Source: Thermoleophilia bacterium (GTDB lineage Bacteria; Actinomycetota; Thermoleophilia; Gaiellales; Gaiellaceae). Taken from it: DNA of 41,052 nucleotides. A program made the position numbers and the translations under genes. The notes under the pieces are model-generated. The model saw nothing but the letters and a program-made list of their open reading frames with translations, was not told the origin of the DNA and did not search any database. Location: contig JAICNY010000002.1 in NCBI GenBank assembly GCA_025930955.1, positions 1-41,052 on the forward strand, given 5' to 3'. Below, piece after piece: positions 8,299-18,529 of the stretch (position 1 is the stretch's first letter; every line of letters starts with the position of its first letter).

Positions 8299-8667
8299 CT
8301 AGGCCGGCTCGTCGTCGCCGGAGATCGACTCACCGAGCTTCTCGGCGAGCGCCTCGGGCGTGAGGGCGGGCTCCTCGCCCTCGCCGCGCAGCTCCTCGAT
8401 CGTGACGTCGCTCGACGTGTAGACCTCGGCGCGCGGGATCATCCGGGTCGGCCGGTTCTTGTCCCAGACCCAGACGTCCTCCATCGTCAGGTGGAAGAAC
8501 GGATAGCTCGTCTGCGGCAGCACCTTGAGGTCCAGCTTGTTGCAGAGGTACGTCGAGTCCTGCGTCACGACGCAGTAGCGAAAGAGGCCGAAGACGGCCG
8601 TGTACTCGCGCTTGAGCCGAAGCTCGAGATCGGCCTCGTACTCGTCGAGGTCGTCGAGGTGCGACAT
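8299..8667 (-). CDS. DUF2469 family protein
   Basis: A 122-residue cytoplasmic protein of unknown function, matching the actinobacterial DUF2469 family (the mycobacterial member lies near rnhB). The typical N-terminus is LDEYEADLELRLKREYTAVFGLFRYCVVTQDSTYLCN. The typical DVWVWDKNRPTRMIPRAEVYTSSDVTIEEL stretch follows. The C-terminal 25 residues are an acidic extension. I prefer the ATG at 8667 over the one at 8676: TAGAAT (8675-8680) overlaps the latter and sits seven bases before the former, giving a leaderless start. It lies between folK and coaX and has its own predicted promoter. No function is claimed. Confidence 0.87.
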   Translation of the reverse strand: MSHLDDLDEYEADLELRLKREYTAVFGLFRYCVVTQDSTYLCNKLDLKVLPQTSYPFFHLTMEDVWVWDKNRPTRMIPRAEVYTSSDVTIEELRGEGEEPALTPEALAEKLGESISGDDEPA

Positions 8668-8677
8668 GGATCGCATT

Positions 8678-9145
8678 CTAGAGGTCTGGGGGCAGGGTTC
8701 CGAGGATCGCGGCCAGGCTGCGGCCGTCGGGGAGCGCGAGTGCGGGATCGAGCTCGACGAGCGGCTCGAGGGCGAATCGCCGCTCGTGGAGGCGCGGGTG
8801 CGGAACGGTGAGGCCCGGCTCGTCGATCGTCTCCCCGCCGTAGAGCAGGAGGTCGAGGTCGATCGTACGCGGGCCGAAGCGCGGCCCGGTGCGCTCGCGC
8901 CCGAGCGCGCGCTCGACGGCGAGGAGGCGGTCGAGGAGCTCCCGCGCGCCGAGCGTGGTCTCGAGGCGGGCGGCGCCGTTCAGGAAGGGGGGCTGGTCGG
9001 TGTAGCCGACGGGGGCGGTCTCGCGCAGGCTCGAGGTCGCGGTGACGGAGATGTCGGGCTCGGCGTCGAGGCGGGCGAGCGCCTCTTCGATCGTGGCGCG
9101 GCGATCACCGAGGTTGGCGCCGAGGCCGACGTAGGCGATCGTCAC
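8678..9145 (-). CDS. folK: 2-amino-4-hydroxy-6-hydroxymethyldihydropteridine pyrophosphokinase
   Basis: It transfers pyrophosphate from ATP to hydroxymethyldihydropterin, just before the dihydropteroate synthase step of folate synthesis. The 155 residues include the start YVGLGANLGDR, the pterin-binding segment around PPFLNGAARLETTL, and the family signature RTGPRFGPRTIDLDLLLYGG with the Mg-binding Asp pair. VPHPRLHERRFALEPL closes the site. The GTG start at 9145 overlaps the folB stop by four bases (GTGA), so the two genes are translationally coupled. It is the last of the folP-folB-folK operon. Confidence 0.97.
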   Translation of the reverse strand: MTIAYVGLGANLGDRRATIEEALARLDAEPDISVTATSSLRETAPVGYTDQPPFLNGAARLETTLGARELLDRLLAVERALGRERTGPRFGPRTIDLDLLLYGGETIDEPGLTVPHPRLHERRFALEPLVELDPALALPDGRSLAAILGTLPPDL

Positions 9146-9497
9146 CGCTCGCGCTCGACGGTGACGGCGGAGTGCTCGACGGGCGCGTCCAGGCGGACGT
9201 CGGGCTTGCGGACGCGGACGCGCACGCGCTCGACCGGAAAGCGGGCGAGGAGGGTCTCCGCGGTCGCGGCGGCAAGGGCCTCGAGGAGGGTGTACGCGCG
9301 CGCGTCCGACACCTCGCGGACCGCGGTGACGACCTCGCGGTAGTCGACGGTGTCCTCGAGGTCGTCGGTTTGCGCCGCGGTTGCGTCCGCCGTCAGCTCG
9401 ACGTCGAAGAGGAAGCGCTGGCCCTCGCGTCGCTCCTCCTCGGTCGCGCCGTGGTAGCCGCGGAGCTCGAGCCCGGCGAGCTCGATCGTCAGCGAGC

Positions 9498-9501
<4 letters not shown>
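9142..9501 (-). CDS. folB: dihydroneopterin aldolase
   Basis: It converts dihydroneopterin to 6-hydroxymethyldihydropterin and glycolaldehyde, supplying FolK. The 119 residues match the tunnelling-fold family. Visible signatures are LTIELAGLELRGYHGATEEERREGQRF near the N-terminus, DDLEDTVDYREVV and TLLEALAAATAETLL, and a C-terminal VRVRVRKPDV. The start is GTG at 9501, which overlaps the folP stop by four bases. The same reading frame stays open far upstream, but that part is antisense-type shadow over folP. No separate FolE is seen in this window. Confidence 0.96.
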
Positions 9502-10325
<824 letters not shown>

Positions 10326-10371
10326 GGCGACAGGCTAGCCCGCGCGCGCGTGGCAGGGCGCTGGCCGAAAG

Positions 10372-10622
10372 GGGGTCAGACGCCGCACCAAGTCGCATAC
10401 GAATCCGTGCCAACTTCGTAACACCCCTGCTGGAAGCGGGCTTTTCCACCCCCGGAATCCGTCTCGAGAGTGTGACGCGAGCGCGCTTATGGGGTCAGAC
10501 CCCGTGCCGGGAGCCCGCACGCTTTCGCGCGGAAGGGTGACGTCCCTGCAAATCGACCGGTTCTCGGCCGCTAGAGGTGTGACGCCAGTCGCACGGTGAC
10601 GGCGCTTACGGGGTCAGACCCC
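10372..10622. repeat. three GGGGTCAGACCCC palindromes at 119-base spacing
   Basis: GGGGTCAGACCCC is present exactly at 10491-10503 and 10610-10622, each preceded by GCGCTTAY. A decayed copy, GGGGTCAGACGCC, starts at 10372. Start-to-start distances are both 119 bases. The sequence between them is only weakly alike (for example a shared CCCTGC at the same offset). They lie in the 10326-10733 gap between folP and the lipoprotein gene, where no gene is seen. They may be REP-like extragenic palindromes. Confidence 0.8.
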
Positions 10623-10636
10623 GTAGCGGAAGCGTC

Positions 10637-10733
10637 GCGGCGGCGGGCTTCGCCCGGCGCCGCTCACCGACGCTCGCTGATACGCGACGAAGTCGTCATG
10701 GTTCGCGCGAAGCGCGAGCCGGACTTCGTCGCG
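10637..10733 (-). repeat. double-hairpin 3' element, copy 2 (after the 10734-11276 lipoprotein gene)
   Basis: On the lipoprotein sense strand the element begins right after the stop codon. A 12-bp perfect outer stem (10683-10694 with 10722-10733) encloses 27 bases, with a 6-bp inner stem (TCGCGC/GCGCGA) and the same CGGC and ACCATGAC bases as copy 1. After a 19-base linker comes a second hairpin (10637-10648 with 10652-10663, one mismatch, 3-base loop). Both the outer and inner stems differ from copy 1 on both sides, preserving pairing. Confidence 0.78.
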
Positions 10734-11276
10734 CTAATCGCCGGCGATGAAGAACTGCCAGGTGCCGTTGGCCGCGATGCCGGTGCGCCAGCCGAGGTAG
10801 CCGCTGCCGTCGCCGTAGAGCTCGGCCAGGTCGCCGAGGAGCTCCCGTTCGTGCTCGGTCAGCTCGTCCTCCGGCGTGTCGAAGGCGAACGGCCAGATGT
10901 AGAGGCCGCCGACCAGTGTGTACGGCATGCGGAGGATTCGGGCGAGGATCTCGATCGGACTGTCCTCGCCCTCCTGCTCGACCATCTGCCAGTACGCGAT
11001 CGGCCCGCCCTCGTCGGGAAGCCCGAACGTGTACGAGAACTCGTCGTGCAGGAACGGCCGCAGCGCCTCGTAGTCCCCCGACTCCGCGGCCGCGAGCAGC
11101 CCCGCGTGCGTCTCCGCGACCGCGTCGGGCAACCCGACGGCCGTCGGCTCGGAGACCGTCTCCGTCACCGTCTCCGTGACCGTCTCGCTCTCGCTCACGG
11201 TCGTCGTCACCGTCTCCGTCCCGCCGCACCCGACGACCGCGACCGCGACGACCGCGCCGAGGAGGAACCCTCGCAT
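10734..11276 (-). CDS. putative lipoprotein with Thr/Val/Glu repeat, function unknown
   Basis: A 180-residue exported protein. The N-terminal hydrophobic stretch ends in a lipobox, VAVVGC, with Cys17 as the predicted lipidation site. A low-complexity linker of repeated TETV units follows (about residues 20-42). The remaining 135 residues look globular (GLPDAVAETHAGLLAAAESGDYEALRPFL...YGDGSGYLGWRTGIAANGTWQFFIAGD). The arrangement of an ageing-helix segment, then a sheet-rich end resembles the NTF2/SnoaL-like fold, but this is only a suggestion. The ATG at 11276 is six bases after a TACAGT box (11283-11288), so it is predicted leaderless. It lies between ftsH and the folate genes, where many actinobacteria have folE. 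Confidence 0.75.
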   Translation of the reverse strand: MRGFLLGAVVAVAVVGCGGTETVTTTVSESETVTETVTETVSEPTAVGLPDAVAETHAGLLAAAESGDYEALRPFLHDEFSYTFGLPDEGGPIAYWQMVEQEGEDSPIEILARILRMPYTLVGGLYIWPFAFDTPEDELTEHERELLGDLAELYGDGSGYLGWRTGIAANGTWQFFIAGD

Positions 11277-11307
11277 CGCGCGACTGTACCGCCCGTCGGG
11301 GACGACG

Positions 11308-13263
<1,956 letters not shown>

Positions 13264-13333
13264 ACGGGGTTGTCTCCTGGATCGAAGGGTAGCAGCGGGG
13301 TTCTGCGCGGCACCCGGCTTGCCTGCCGGCCCC

Positions 13334-13915
13334 CTACGCTTCGGCGATGAGCTCCTCGCGCACGACCCCGATGTAGGGGAGGTTGCGGTAGCGCTCGGCG
13401 AAGTCGAGCCCGTAGCCGATCACGAACCGGTTCGGGATCTCGAAGCCGATGTAGCGGCACTCGACCTCGTTCTCGCGCCGCTCGGGCTTCGTGAGGAGCG
13501 CGCAGACCTCGAGCGACGCGGGGCCGCGCGACTCGAGCGCGCGCAGGAGGTACGAGAGCGTGAGGCCCGAGTCGACGATGTCCTCGACGATCAGGACGTT
13601 CCGGTCCTCGATCGGCACGTCGAGGTCCTTGAGGATCCTGACGACGCCCGAGGAGTCGACGCCGGCGCCGTAGCTCGAGATCGCCATGAAGTCCACCTCG
13701 ACCGGCAGGTCGATCCGGCGCATGAGGTCGGAGAGGAAGAAGACCGCGCCCTTGAGGACGCAGACGAGCAGGAGGTCGCGGCCGCGGTAGTCCTCGGTGA
13801 TCTGCGCGCCGAGCTCGCCGATGCGCCGCTGGAGCGCGTCTTCCTCGATGAGGATCTCGTCGACCCCGGCCTCGAGGCTCGGCTGAACCGTGCCGGTCGA
13901 ACGCGGCTCGCTCAC
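13334..13915 (-). CDS. hpt: hypoxanthine (guanine) phosphoribosyltransferase
   Basis: It salvages hypoxanthine and guanine to IMP and GMP using PRPP. The 193-residue protein shows [17 protein letters not shown], the flexible loop [11 protein letters not shown], and the PRPP-binding loop [14 protein letters not shown] at about 107-120. The purine-binding end includes [28 protein letters not shown]. The start is GTG at 13915, overlapping the tilS stop by four bases (GTGA), so translation is coupled. The tilS-hpt-ftsH order is conserved in many bacteria. Confidence 0.97.
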   Translation of the reverse strand: MSEPRSTGTVQPSLEAGVDEILIEEDALQRRIGELGAQITEDYRGRDLLLVCVLKGAVFFLSDLMRRIDLPVEVDFMAISSYGAGVDSSGVVRILKDLDVPIEDRNVLIVEDIVDSGLTLSYLLRALESRGPASLEVCALLTKPERRENEVECRYIGFEIPNRFVIGYGLDFAERYRNLPYIGVVREELIAEA

Positions 13916-14931
13916 GCGGGCTCCTCTCGCGTCGCCGTGACCGCGTCCTCCCAGCCGGGCGCGGTCGCGACGCCGGGGACGGCGACGACCTCGTCGCCGC
14001 GCACGACGAGCGGCCAGGCGTCGCGCTCCGAGCGGGGGACCTTCGCGTCCACGAAGAGATCCTGCACCTTCTTGGCGCGGCGTGCGAGCCGATCCCCCGC
14101 GCGCCAGCCCCGGACCCGCAGGCCCGGGCGGCTCGCCTCGATCCGCCAGGGCCCCCAGCTGACGGGCCCGCGGTCGAGCGACGCGGGGGCGCGCTCGAGC
14201 CAGACGGCCTCCCGCTCGCGGACGGCGACGCGGCCGCCGCCGAGGTCGGCGCGGCGCGAGCCGGTGGGCGCGGCGAGGAGCTCGGCGATCGCGCGCGCGA
14301 TCGGCTGGGGGAGCGCCGCCGGCTCCTCGAGCGCGGCGAGCACGTTTCGCTCCGCCTGCGGATGGAGCCGGCGCAGCGCCGGGACGATCTCGCACCGGAT
14401 GAGCCCCCGCACGGTTCCGTCGTTCGAGGAGTCGGTGCGGAACGCGAGCCCCTCGGCGCGGCAGTACGCCTCGGTCTCCTCCCGCCAGAGCGGGAGAAGC
14501 GGGCGGACGACGCCGTCGTCGCGGTGGACGCGAATCCCCGTCATCGTCCCGCTCGTCGCCAAGCGGTAGAGGATCGTCTCGACCTGGTCGGAGGCGGTGT
14601 GGCCGGTCGCGCGGAGGCGATCGCGCGCAACGGCGTAGCGGAGGTCGCGGAGCTCCGCCTCGGTCGCGCTCGCCGGGTCGGCGGGCGCCTCGACGACCTC
14701 GGCGCCGAGGACGTCGCGGCAGAAGCGGGCGTCCTCGGCGGACTCGGCACCGCGAAGCGCATGGTTCACGTGGAGCGCGGAGACGCGGTACCCGAGCGCT
14801 GAGAGCGCGTGCCAGAGAGATGTCGAGTCGGCGCCGCCGGAGACGAGGCACGTGACCTCGCCGCCGGGCCGGATCAGTTCGTGTCGGCGGACGTGCTCCT
14901 CGACGCGGGCCCGGATCGCGGCGGTGTCCAT
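13912..14931 (-). CDS. tilS: tRNA(Ile)-lysidine synthase
   Basis: It converts C34 of tRNA-Ile(CAU) to lysidine so that the tRNA reads AUA codons. The 339-residue protein carries the PP-loop ATPase motif SGGADS at residues 31-36, then [20 protein letters not shown] and [25 protein letters not shown], all typical of the N-terminal domain. The C-terminal half, with GWRAGDRL near its end, is divergent. I chose the ATG at 14931 over one 18 codons upstream because TACAAT (14938-14943) ends six bases before it, giving a leaderless start, and because the upstream codons would lie over the promoter. It is the first gene of the tilS-hpt-ftsH set. Confidence 0.94.
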   Translation of the reverse strand: MDTAAIRARVEEHVRRHELIRPGGEVTCLVSGGADSTSLWHALSALGYRVSALHVNHALRGAESAEDARFCRDVLGAEVVEAPADPASATEAELRDLRYAVARDRLRATGHTASDQVETILYRLATSGTMTGIRVHRDDGVVRPLLPLWREETEAYCRAEGLAFRTDSSNDGTVRGLIRCEIVPALRRLHPQAERNVLAALEEPAALPQPIARAIAELLAAPTGSRRADLGGGRVAVREREAVWLERAPASLDRGPVSWGPWRIEASRPGLRVRGWRAGDRLARRAKKVQDLFVDAKVPRSERDAWPLVVRGDEVVAVPGVATAPGWEDAVTATREEPA

Positions 14932-14937
14932 CCCGCG

Positions 14938-14943
14938 ATTGTA
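14938..14943 (-). promoter_or_regulatory. -10 element of the tilS-hpt-ftsH operon
   Basis: TACAAT on the minus strand ends six bases before the tilS ATG, so the transcript should begin at or next to the start codon. No good -35 hexamer is seen. The GTAACACAGTGTTAC palindrome (14979-14993) lies some 35 bases further upstream. Confidence 0.6.
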
Positions 14944-14968
14944 GGCGCGACAGACTGGCCGGCAGCCG

Positions 14969-15003
14969 GCCGGCGCTAGTAACACAGTGTTACAAGGCGC
15001 GGC
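14969..15003 (-). repeat. GTAACACAGTGTTAC-core hairpin, copy 1
   Basis: A perfect 15-base palindrome (14979-14993) is flanked by complementary arms with one bulge (14997-15003 with 14969-14976). It begins at the first base after the stop of the 15004-15507 gene. Related cores lie at 27001-27015 and 40882-40896, also just after stop codons. Confidence 0.65.
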
Positions 15004-15507
15004 TCAGAGGAGCGGGGTCACGTCGCAGCCCTCGCGGGCGAGGCCGGGCTGCGCCTGCACGAGGACCTCGCGCGCGAAGTTGGCGAGACCGTAGGCCCGG
15101 TGCATGTGGAGGCCGGCACGCTTCTTCTCCTTCTTCCCGACCGAGACGGCCTCGCCGTACTCCACGAACATCGCGTTGATGAGCCGCTGCGAGAGCTTGA
15201 GCGACGGGTCGCGCGGCTTTACGTAGCCGACGCGCCGCGCGGCGTCGCTCGCCTCGCGGGCGACCTCGTCGGCGTCGAGCTCACCGGCCCGGTAGCCGTC
15301 GGCCCACACGGCGAGGGCGGTCATGTCCGTCGAGGCCGCCTGGATGAAGCGCCTGTCCGTCGCGCTGCACGTGTGCGCGTACGCCGCCTCGCCGCCTCCG
15401 CCGCGCATGGCGAAGCCGATTCCGAAGGCGAGGACGAGAGCCGCCGCAGTCACTCCGATTCCACGCACCGCAGACGAAGCATCGGGCCGCCGCGCAGCGG
15501 GCGCCAT
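15004..15507 (-). CDS. membrane-anchored or secreted protein, function unknown
   Basis: A 167-residue protein that I do not recognise. A single hydrophobic segment (about residues 16-35, VTAAALVLAFGIGFAMRGG) serves as a signal anchor or uncleaved signal. The rest is predicted helical and charged. Features are a Cys in HTCSATDRRFIQAASTDMTALAVWADGY and a second Cys near the C-terminus (GLAREGCDVTPLL), which could form an extracytoplasmic disulfide. A basic KKEKKRAGLHMHRAYGLANFAREVL stretch lies between them. The start at 15507 has only a weak GGGCGAGG upstream. It lies between tilS and the GNAT gene on the same strand and is followed directly by a palindromic hairpin. Confidence 0.72.
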   Translation of the reverse strand: MAPAARRPDASSAVRGIGVTAAALVLAFGIGFAMRGGGGEAAYAHTCSATDRRFIQAASTDMTALAVWADGYRAGELDADEVAREASDAARRVGYVKPRDPSLKLSQRLINAMFVEYGEAVSVGKKEKKRAGLHMHRAYGLANFAREVLVQAQPGLAREGCDVTPLL

Positions 15508-15540
15508 GCCTCGCCCGGGTGAGCCTGTAACCAGGCCTGG

Positions 15541-16326
15541 CTACGGGAAGATGAGCGACCGGTACGCGATCGTCCTGCGCATCCCGAGCGAGTCGTAGAG
15601 CGCGAGCGCCGGCGTGTTCTCCGGCCGGACGAAGAGGCAGACGATCGGCGTCCGCTCGAGCAGCAGGCGGCAGAGATCGGCGAGGCCGCGCTTCGCGTAG
15701 CCGCGGCCGCGCAGCTCCGGGTCGACCCAGACCTGCTGGAGCTGCACGGCCCGGTCGGTCCATGCGGAGGCCTCGGCCTTGAAGAGGATGTCCCCGTCGC
15801 GGCGCCAGAGCCAGCTCCGCCCCTGCTCGACCTGCACCCGCGTGCGCCACTCGAAGAGGGCGGGGTCGCGCTCGTACGCGTCGATCCCGACCTCCTCGAG
15901 GTACGCGGCCGCCGCGGCAGGGACGAGCAGCTCGAGGTCGTCGAACGTCGCCGCCCGGAGCCCGCTCTCGCCCGGCGCCGGCGGCTCCGTCAGCTCGTAC
16001 ACCGGCTGTCCGGGCCGGTCGTCGAGCGGTGCCGGGAGCGCGTCGCGCACCGCGTCCCAGAGCCCGCTCACGGCTCCCTCCTCCCCCACGATCATACGCG
16101 GCTCGGCCTCGGCCGTGAGCGAGGCGAACGCGGCCGCCCCGGCGCCCGACGGGACGACGTTCGCGCCGATGTGGCAGACGGCGACGTAGCGCGCGTCCTC
16201 CTCGACCGCGGCGAAGCGGCCGAGCCCCCGGCGCGCGACGTCCTCGAGGAAGACCCGCTCGACCGGCTCCTCGGCGCAGAACGCGAGGATCCGCTTCGGA
16301 TCCGGCCGGCGTACGAGCCGTCGCAC
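15541..16326 (-). CDS. GNAT family N-acetyltransferase with N-terminal DUF4081
   Basis: A 261-residue enzyme predicted to transfer an acetyl group from acetyl-CoA to an unknown amine. The N-terminal half (about 10-110) resembles DUF4081: ILAFCAEEPVERVFLEDVARRGLG and YVAVCHIGANVVPSG. The C-terminal half (about 125-261) is a GNAT domain. Its acetyl-CoA motif is LQQVWVDPELRGRGYAKRGLADL, with RPENTPALALYDSLGM following. This two-domain form is common in Actinomycetota. The start is GTG at 16326, six bases after a GATACT box (16333-16338), so it is predicted leaderless. It is divergent from deoD. Confidence 0.86.
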   Translation of the reverse strand: MRRLVRRPDPKRILAFCAEEPVERVFLEDVARRGLGRFAAVEEDARYVAVCHIGANVVPSGAGAAAFASLTAEAEPRMIVGEEGAVSGLWDAVRDALPAPLDDRPGQPVYELTEPPAPGESGLRAATFDDLELLVPAAAAAYLEEVGIDAYERDPALFEWRTRVQVEQGRSWLWRRDGDILFKAEASAWTDRAVQLQQVWVDPELRGRGYAKRGLADLCRLLLERTPIVCLFVRPENTPALALYDSLGMRRTIAYRSLIFP

Positions 16327-16382
16327 GCCGGGAGTATCCCCGACGCGTGCGCCGGGCTCGTGCGCGCGTTAGGCTCCCGCGC

Positions 16383-17096
16383 GTGCCGATCCACGTGCGA
16401 GCCGAGCCGGGCGACTACGCGGAGGCCTGCCTCCTCCCCGGCGACCCGCTGCGGGCCCGCTACATCGCGGAGACGTTCCTCGACGACGTGCGGCAGACGA
16501 ACGCCGAGCGAGGGATGCTCGGGTTCACGGGGACGTTCCGCGGACGGCCGGTCAGCGTCCAGTCCACGGGGATGGGCTGCCCGTCGGCGGGAATCGTGAT
16601 CGAGGAGCTCGTCCAGCTCGGCGTCAAGCGGCTGCTCCGCGTCGGCACGTCCGGGGGCCTCCAGCCGGACCTCGAGCTCGGCGACCTCATCATCGCCCTC
16701 TCCGCGGTGCCGGCCGACTCGACCGCGACGCACTACGTCGGCGGGGAGCCGCACGCGCCGACCGCGAACTGGGAGCTCGTCCACGGCGCGGCGCACGCGG
16801 CGAAGGAGCTCGGCAGGCGCGTCCGCGTCGGACCGATCGTCTCGAGCGACGTCTTCTACGACCCCGACCAGGGGCGCGCGCAGCGCTGGTCCGACCGCGG
16901 GATCCTCGCCGTCGAGATGGAGGCGGCCGTCCTCTTCACGCTCGGCGCGCTGCGCAAGGTGCAGGCGGGCTGCCTCCTCACCGTCAGCGACGTGATCGTC
17001 GAGGGGGAGTTCAAGCGGATCTCCGACGAGGACCTGAAGGCCGCCGTGGACGGGATGACCGAGCTCGCGCTCGGCACCGTGACCGCCGAGCGCTGA
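16383..17096 (+). CDS. deoD: purine nucleoside phosphorylase, DeoD type
   Basis: It phosphorolyses purine nucleosides to free base and (deoxy)ribose 1-phosphate. The 237 residues match hexameric DeoD. The phosphate-binding start is LLPGDPLRARYIAETFLDDV, followed by RGMLGFTGTFRGRPVSV, MGCPSAGIVIEELVQLGVKRLLRVGTSGG, GILAVEMEAAVLF, which binds the sugar, and the catalytic-Asp segment TVSDVI. Uridine phosphorylase is the main alternative because the families are close. The start is GTG at 16383, seven bases after TAGGCT (16370-16375), and is predicted leaderless. The lipid kinase gene begins 5 bases after its stop. Confidence 0.88.
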   Translation: MPIHVRAEPGDYAEACLLPGDPLRARYIAETFLDDVRQTNAERGMLGFTGTFRGRPVSVQSTGMGCPSAGIVIEELVQLGVKRLLRVGTSGGLQPDLELGDLIIALSAVPADSTATHYVGGEPHAPTANWELVHGAAHAAKELGRRVRVGPIVSSDVFYDPDQGRAQRWSDRGILAVEMEAAVLFTLGALRKVQAGCLLTVSDVIVEGEFKRISDEDLKAAVDGMTELALGTVTAER

Positions 17097-17101
17097 TCCC
17101 G

Positions 17102-18028
17102 GTGGCGCGCGACGGCGTCGTTTTCCTCGTGAACCCGGCGTCGGCGAACGGCTCGACCGGACGCCGCTGGGCGGAGATCGCCCGCCGGGCCGCCGCGGCG
17201 GGGCTCGAGGGCGAGGCGCTCATCTCGACGCGGCAGGGCGAGATCGCAGAGCTCGCGGAGCGCGCGGTCGCCGACGGCGCGGCGGTCATCGTGGTCGTCG
17301 GCGGCGACGGGACGGTGTACGAGGCCGTGAACGGGCTCGTCCGCTCGGGCGCCTCCGCGGAGGTCGACGTGGCGATCGTCCCGCGCGGCACCGGCACGGA
17401 CTTCGTCCGCACGTTCGGGATCACGGGCGACCTCGACCGCGCGTTCGCGACGGTGCGCGAGGGACGCGTGCGCGCCGTGGACGTCGGCCGGGCGCGCTAC
17501 GTCGCCTGGGACGGCACTCCCGCCGAGTCGTACTTCGCGAACTTCGCCGGCGCCGGGATCAGCGGCGCGATCGCCCGGCGCGCGAACGCGACGTCGAAGG
17601 CGGCGGGCGGCCGCGTCTCCTTCATGTGGGCGACCGTCGCCGTGTTCGCGGGCTGGAAGGCGACGCCGGTCGAGCTCACGGTCGACGGCGAGCGCCGCGC
17701 CGGCCCGATGTTCGAGGTTCTCGCCACGATCGGCGAGTACGCCGCGGGCGGGATGCGCGTCACGCCCGGCGCGGCGCCCGACGACGGGCTCCTCGATGTG
17801 ATCACGATCGGCGACGTGACGAAGGTCGACTTCGTCCTCACGTTCCCGAAGATCTACCGCGGCACCCACGTGAGGCACCCGAAGATCGAGACGCTGCGCG
17901 GCCGCACCGTCCGGATCGAGTCCGAGGAGCCGCTCCCGATAGCGCTCGACGGCGAGCAGCCGGGGACGACCCCGCTCGAGGTCGACCTCCTGCCCGGAGC
18001 CCTCAGGCTCCGCGTGCCTGCTCGTTAG
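17102..18028 (+). CDS. YegS/DagK-family lipid kinase
   Basis: It is predicted to phosphorylate diacylglycerol or a related lipid at the membrane. The 308-residue protein has the N-terminal ATP-binding fold, with VFLVNPASANGSTGRRW at residues 7-23 and the catalytic-type motif VVGGDGTVYEAVNGL near 62-76. IVPRGTGTDF follows, then the C-terminal beta-sandwich with FANFAGAGISG, PDDGLLDVITIGDV and a final ALDGEQPGTTPLEVDLLPGALRLRVP. The GTG start lies 5 bases after deoD, so they form one operon. Its stop overlaps the convergent gene at 18025 (TTAG). The exact substrate is unknown. Confidence 0.9.
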   Translation: MARDGVVFLVNPASANGSTGRRWAEIARRAAAAGLEGEALISTRQGEIAELAERAVADGAAVIVVVGGDGTVYEAVNGLVRSGASAEVDVAIVPRGTGTDFVRTFGITGDLDRAFATVREGRVRAVDVGRARYVAWDGTPAESYFANFAGAGISGAIARRANATSKAAGGRVSFMWATVAVFAGWKATPVELTVDGERRAGPMFEVLATIGEYAAGGMRVTPGAAPDDGLLDVITIGDVTKVDFVLTFPKIYRGTHVRHPKIETLRGRTVRIESEEPLPIALDGEQPGTTPLEVDLLPGALRLRVPAR

Positions 18029-18477
18029 CCGGAGCCGGTCGGCTCGTCCGTCGGCGGCGGCGGGCTCTTGCGCGTGGTCGGCGGCTTCCTCGCGGCGGTC
18101 GTCTTCGGCGTCTCGGCCGTGGCCTTCGGCTTCGGCCTGGCCGCCGTCGTCTTCGGCTTCGCCGCGGTCGTCGAGCGCGCGGTCGCGGCCGTCTCGCCGG
18201 CCTTGCCGGCCTCCGTCTTCTCGAGCGCCGCGAGCCGCTTCTCCAGCGCCTCGATCTGGTTGCGGAGCCCCTCGAGCTGGTCGGCGGCGGCGAGCCCGAC
18301 GGTGCCGAGCGTCTTGCGCGTCCGCTCGTCGACCTTGCCCTTCGCCTCCATCGCGCGCGCGAGCGCGTCCGTGACCTTCTCGTTCTTGCCGAGCTCCTCC
18401 ATGAGCCGGTTCACGGCCTCCTCGCCGCGGCCCGCGAGCCGGTTGAGGACGCCGGTGTCGTTCTCCTGCTTCGCCAT
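18025..18477 (-). CDS. coiled-coil protein with Lys/Pro/Ala/Thr-rich tail
   Basis: A 150-residue protein without a recognised function. Residues about 5-90 are helical with heptad character (NQIEALEKRLAALEK) and resemble phasin/poly(hydroxyalkanoate)-granule or H1-like accessory proteins. From about residue 95 there is a low-complexity, positively charged tail of TAAKPKTTAARPKPKA-type repeats, as seen in bacterial histone H1-like and DNA- or granule-binding proteins. The ATG at 18477 is preferred over one nine codons upstream because a GGGAGG Shine-Dalgarno lies before it. It overlaps the lipid kinase stop convergently. The role is inferred only from composition. Confidence 0.75.
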   Translation of the reverse strand: MAKQENDTGVLNRLAGRGEEAVNRLMEELGKNEKVTDALARAMEAKGKVDERTRKTLGTVGLAAADQLEGLRNQIEALEKRLAALEKTEAGKAGETAATARSTTAAKPKTTAARPKPKATAETPKTTAARKPPTTRKSPPPPTDEPTGSG

Positions 18478-18529
18478 TCCTGCCTCCCTGTCGACCCCGA
18501 TCACCTTACCCGGGTCCGACCCGTCCGGA

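Noticed and set aside
10335-10520. A 61-codon minus-strand frame in the folP upstream gap
   Set aside because: No family resemblance, no start signal, and it crosses the repeat palindromes and the folP promoter.
10372-10733. The intergenic repeats as an insertion sequence or MITE
   Set aside because: No transposase, no common terminal repeats and no target duplication; arms of the hairpin elements differ between copies.
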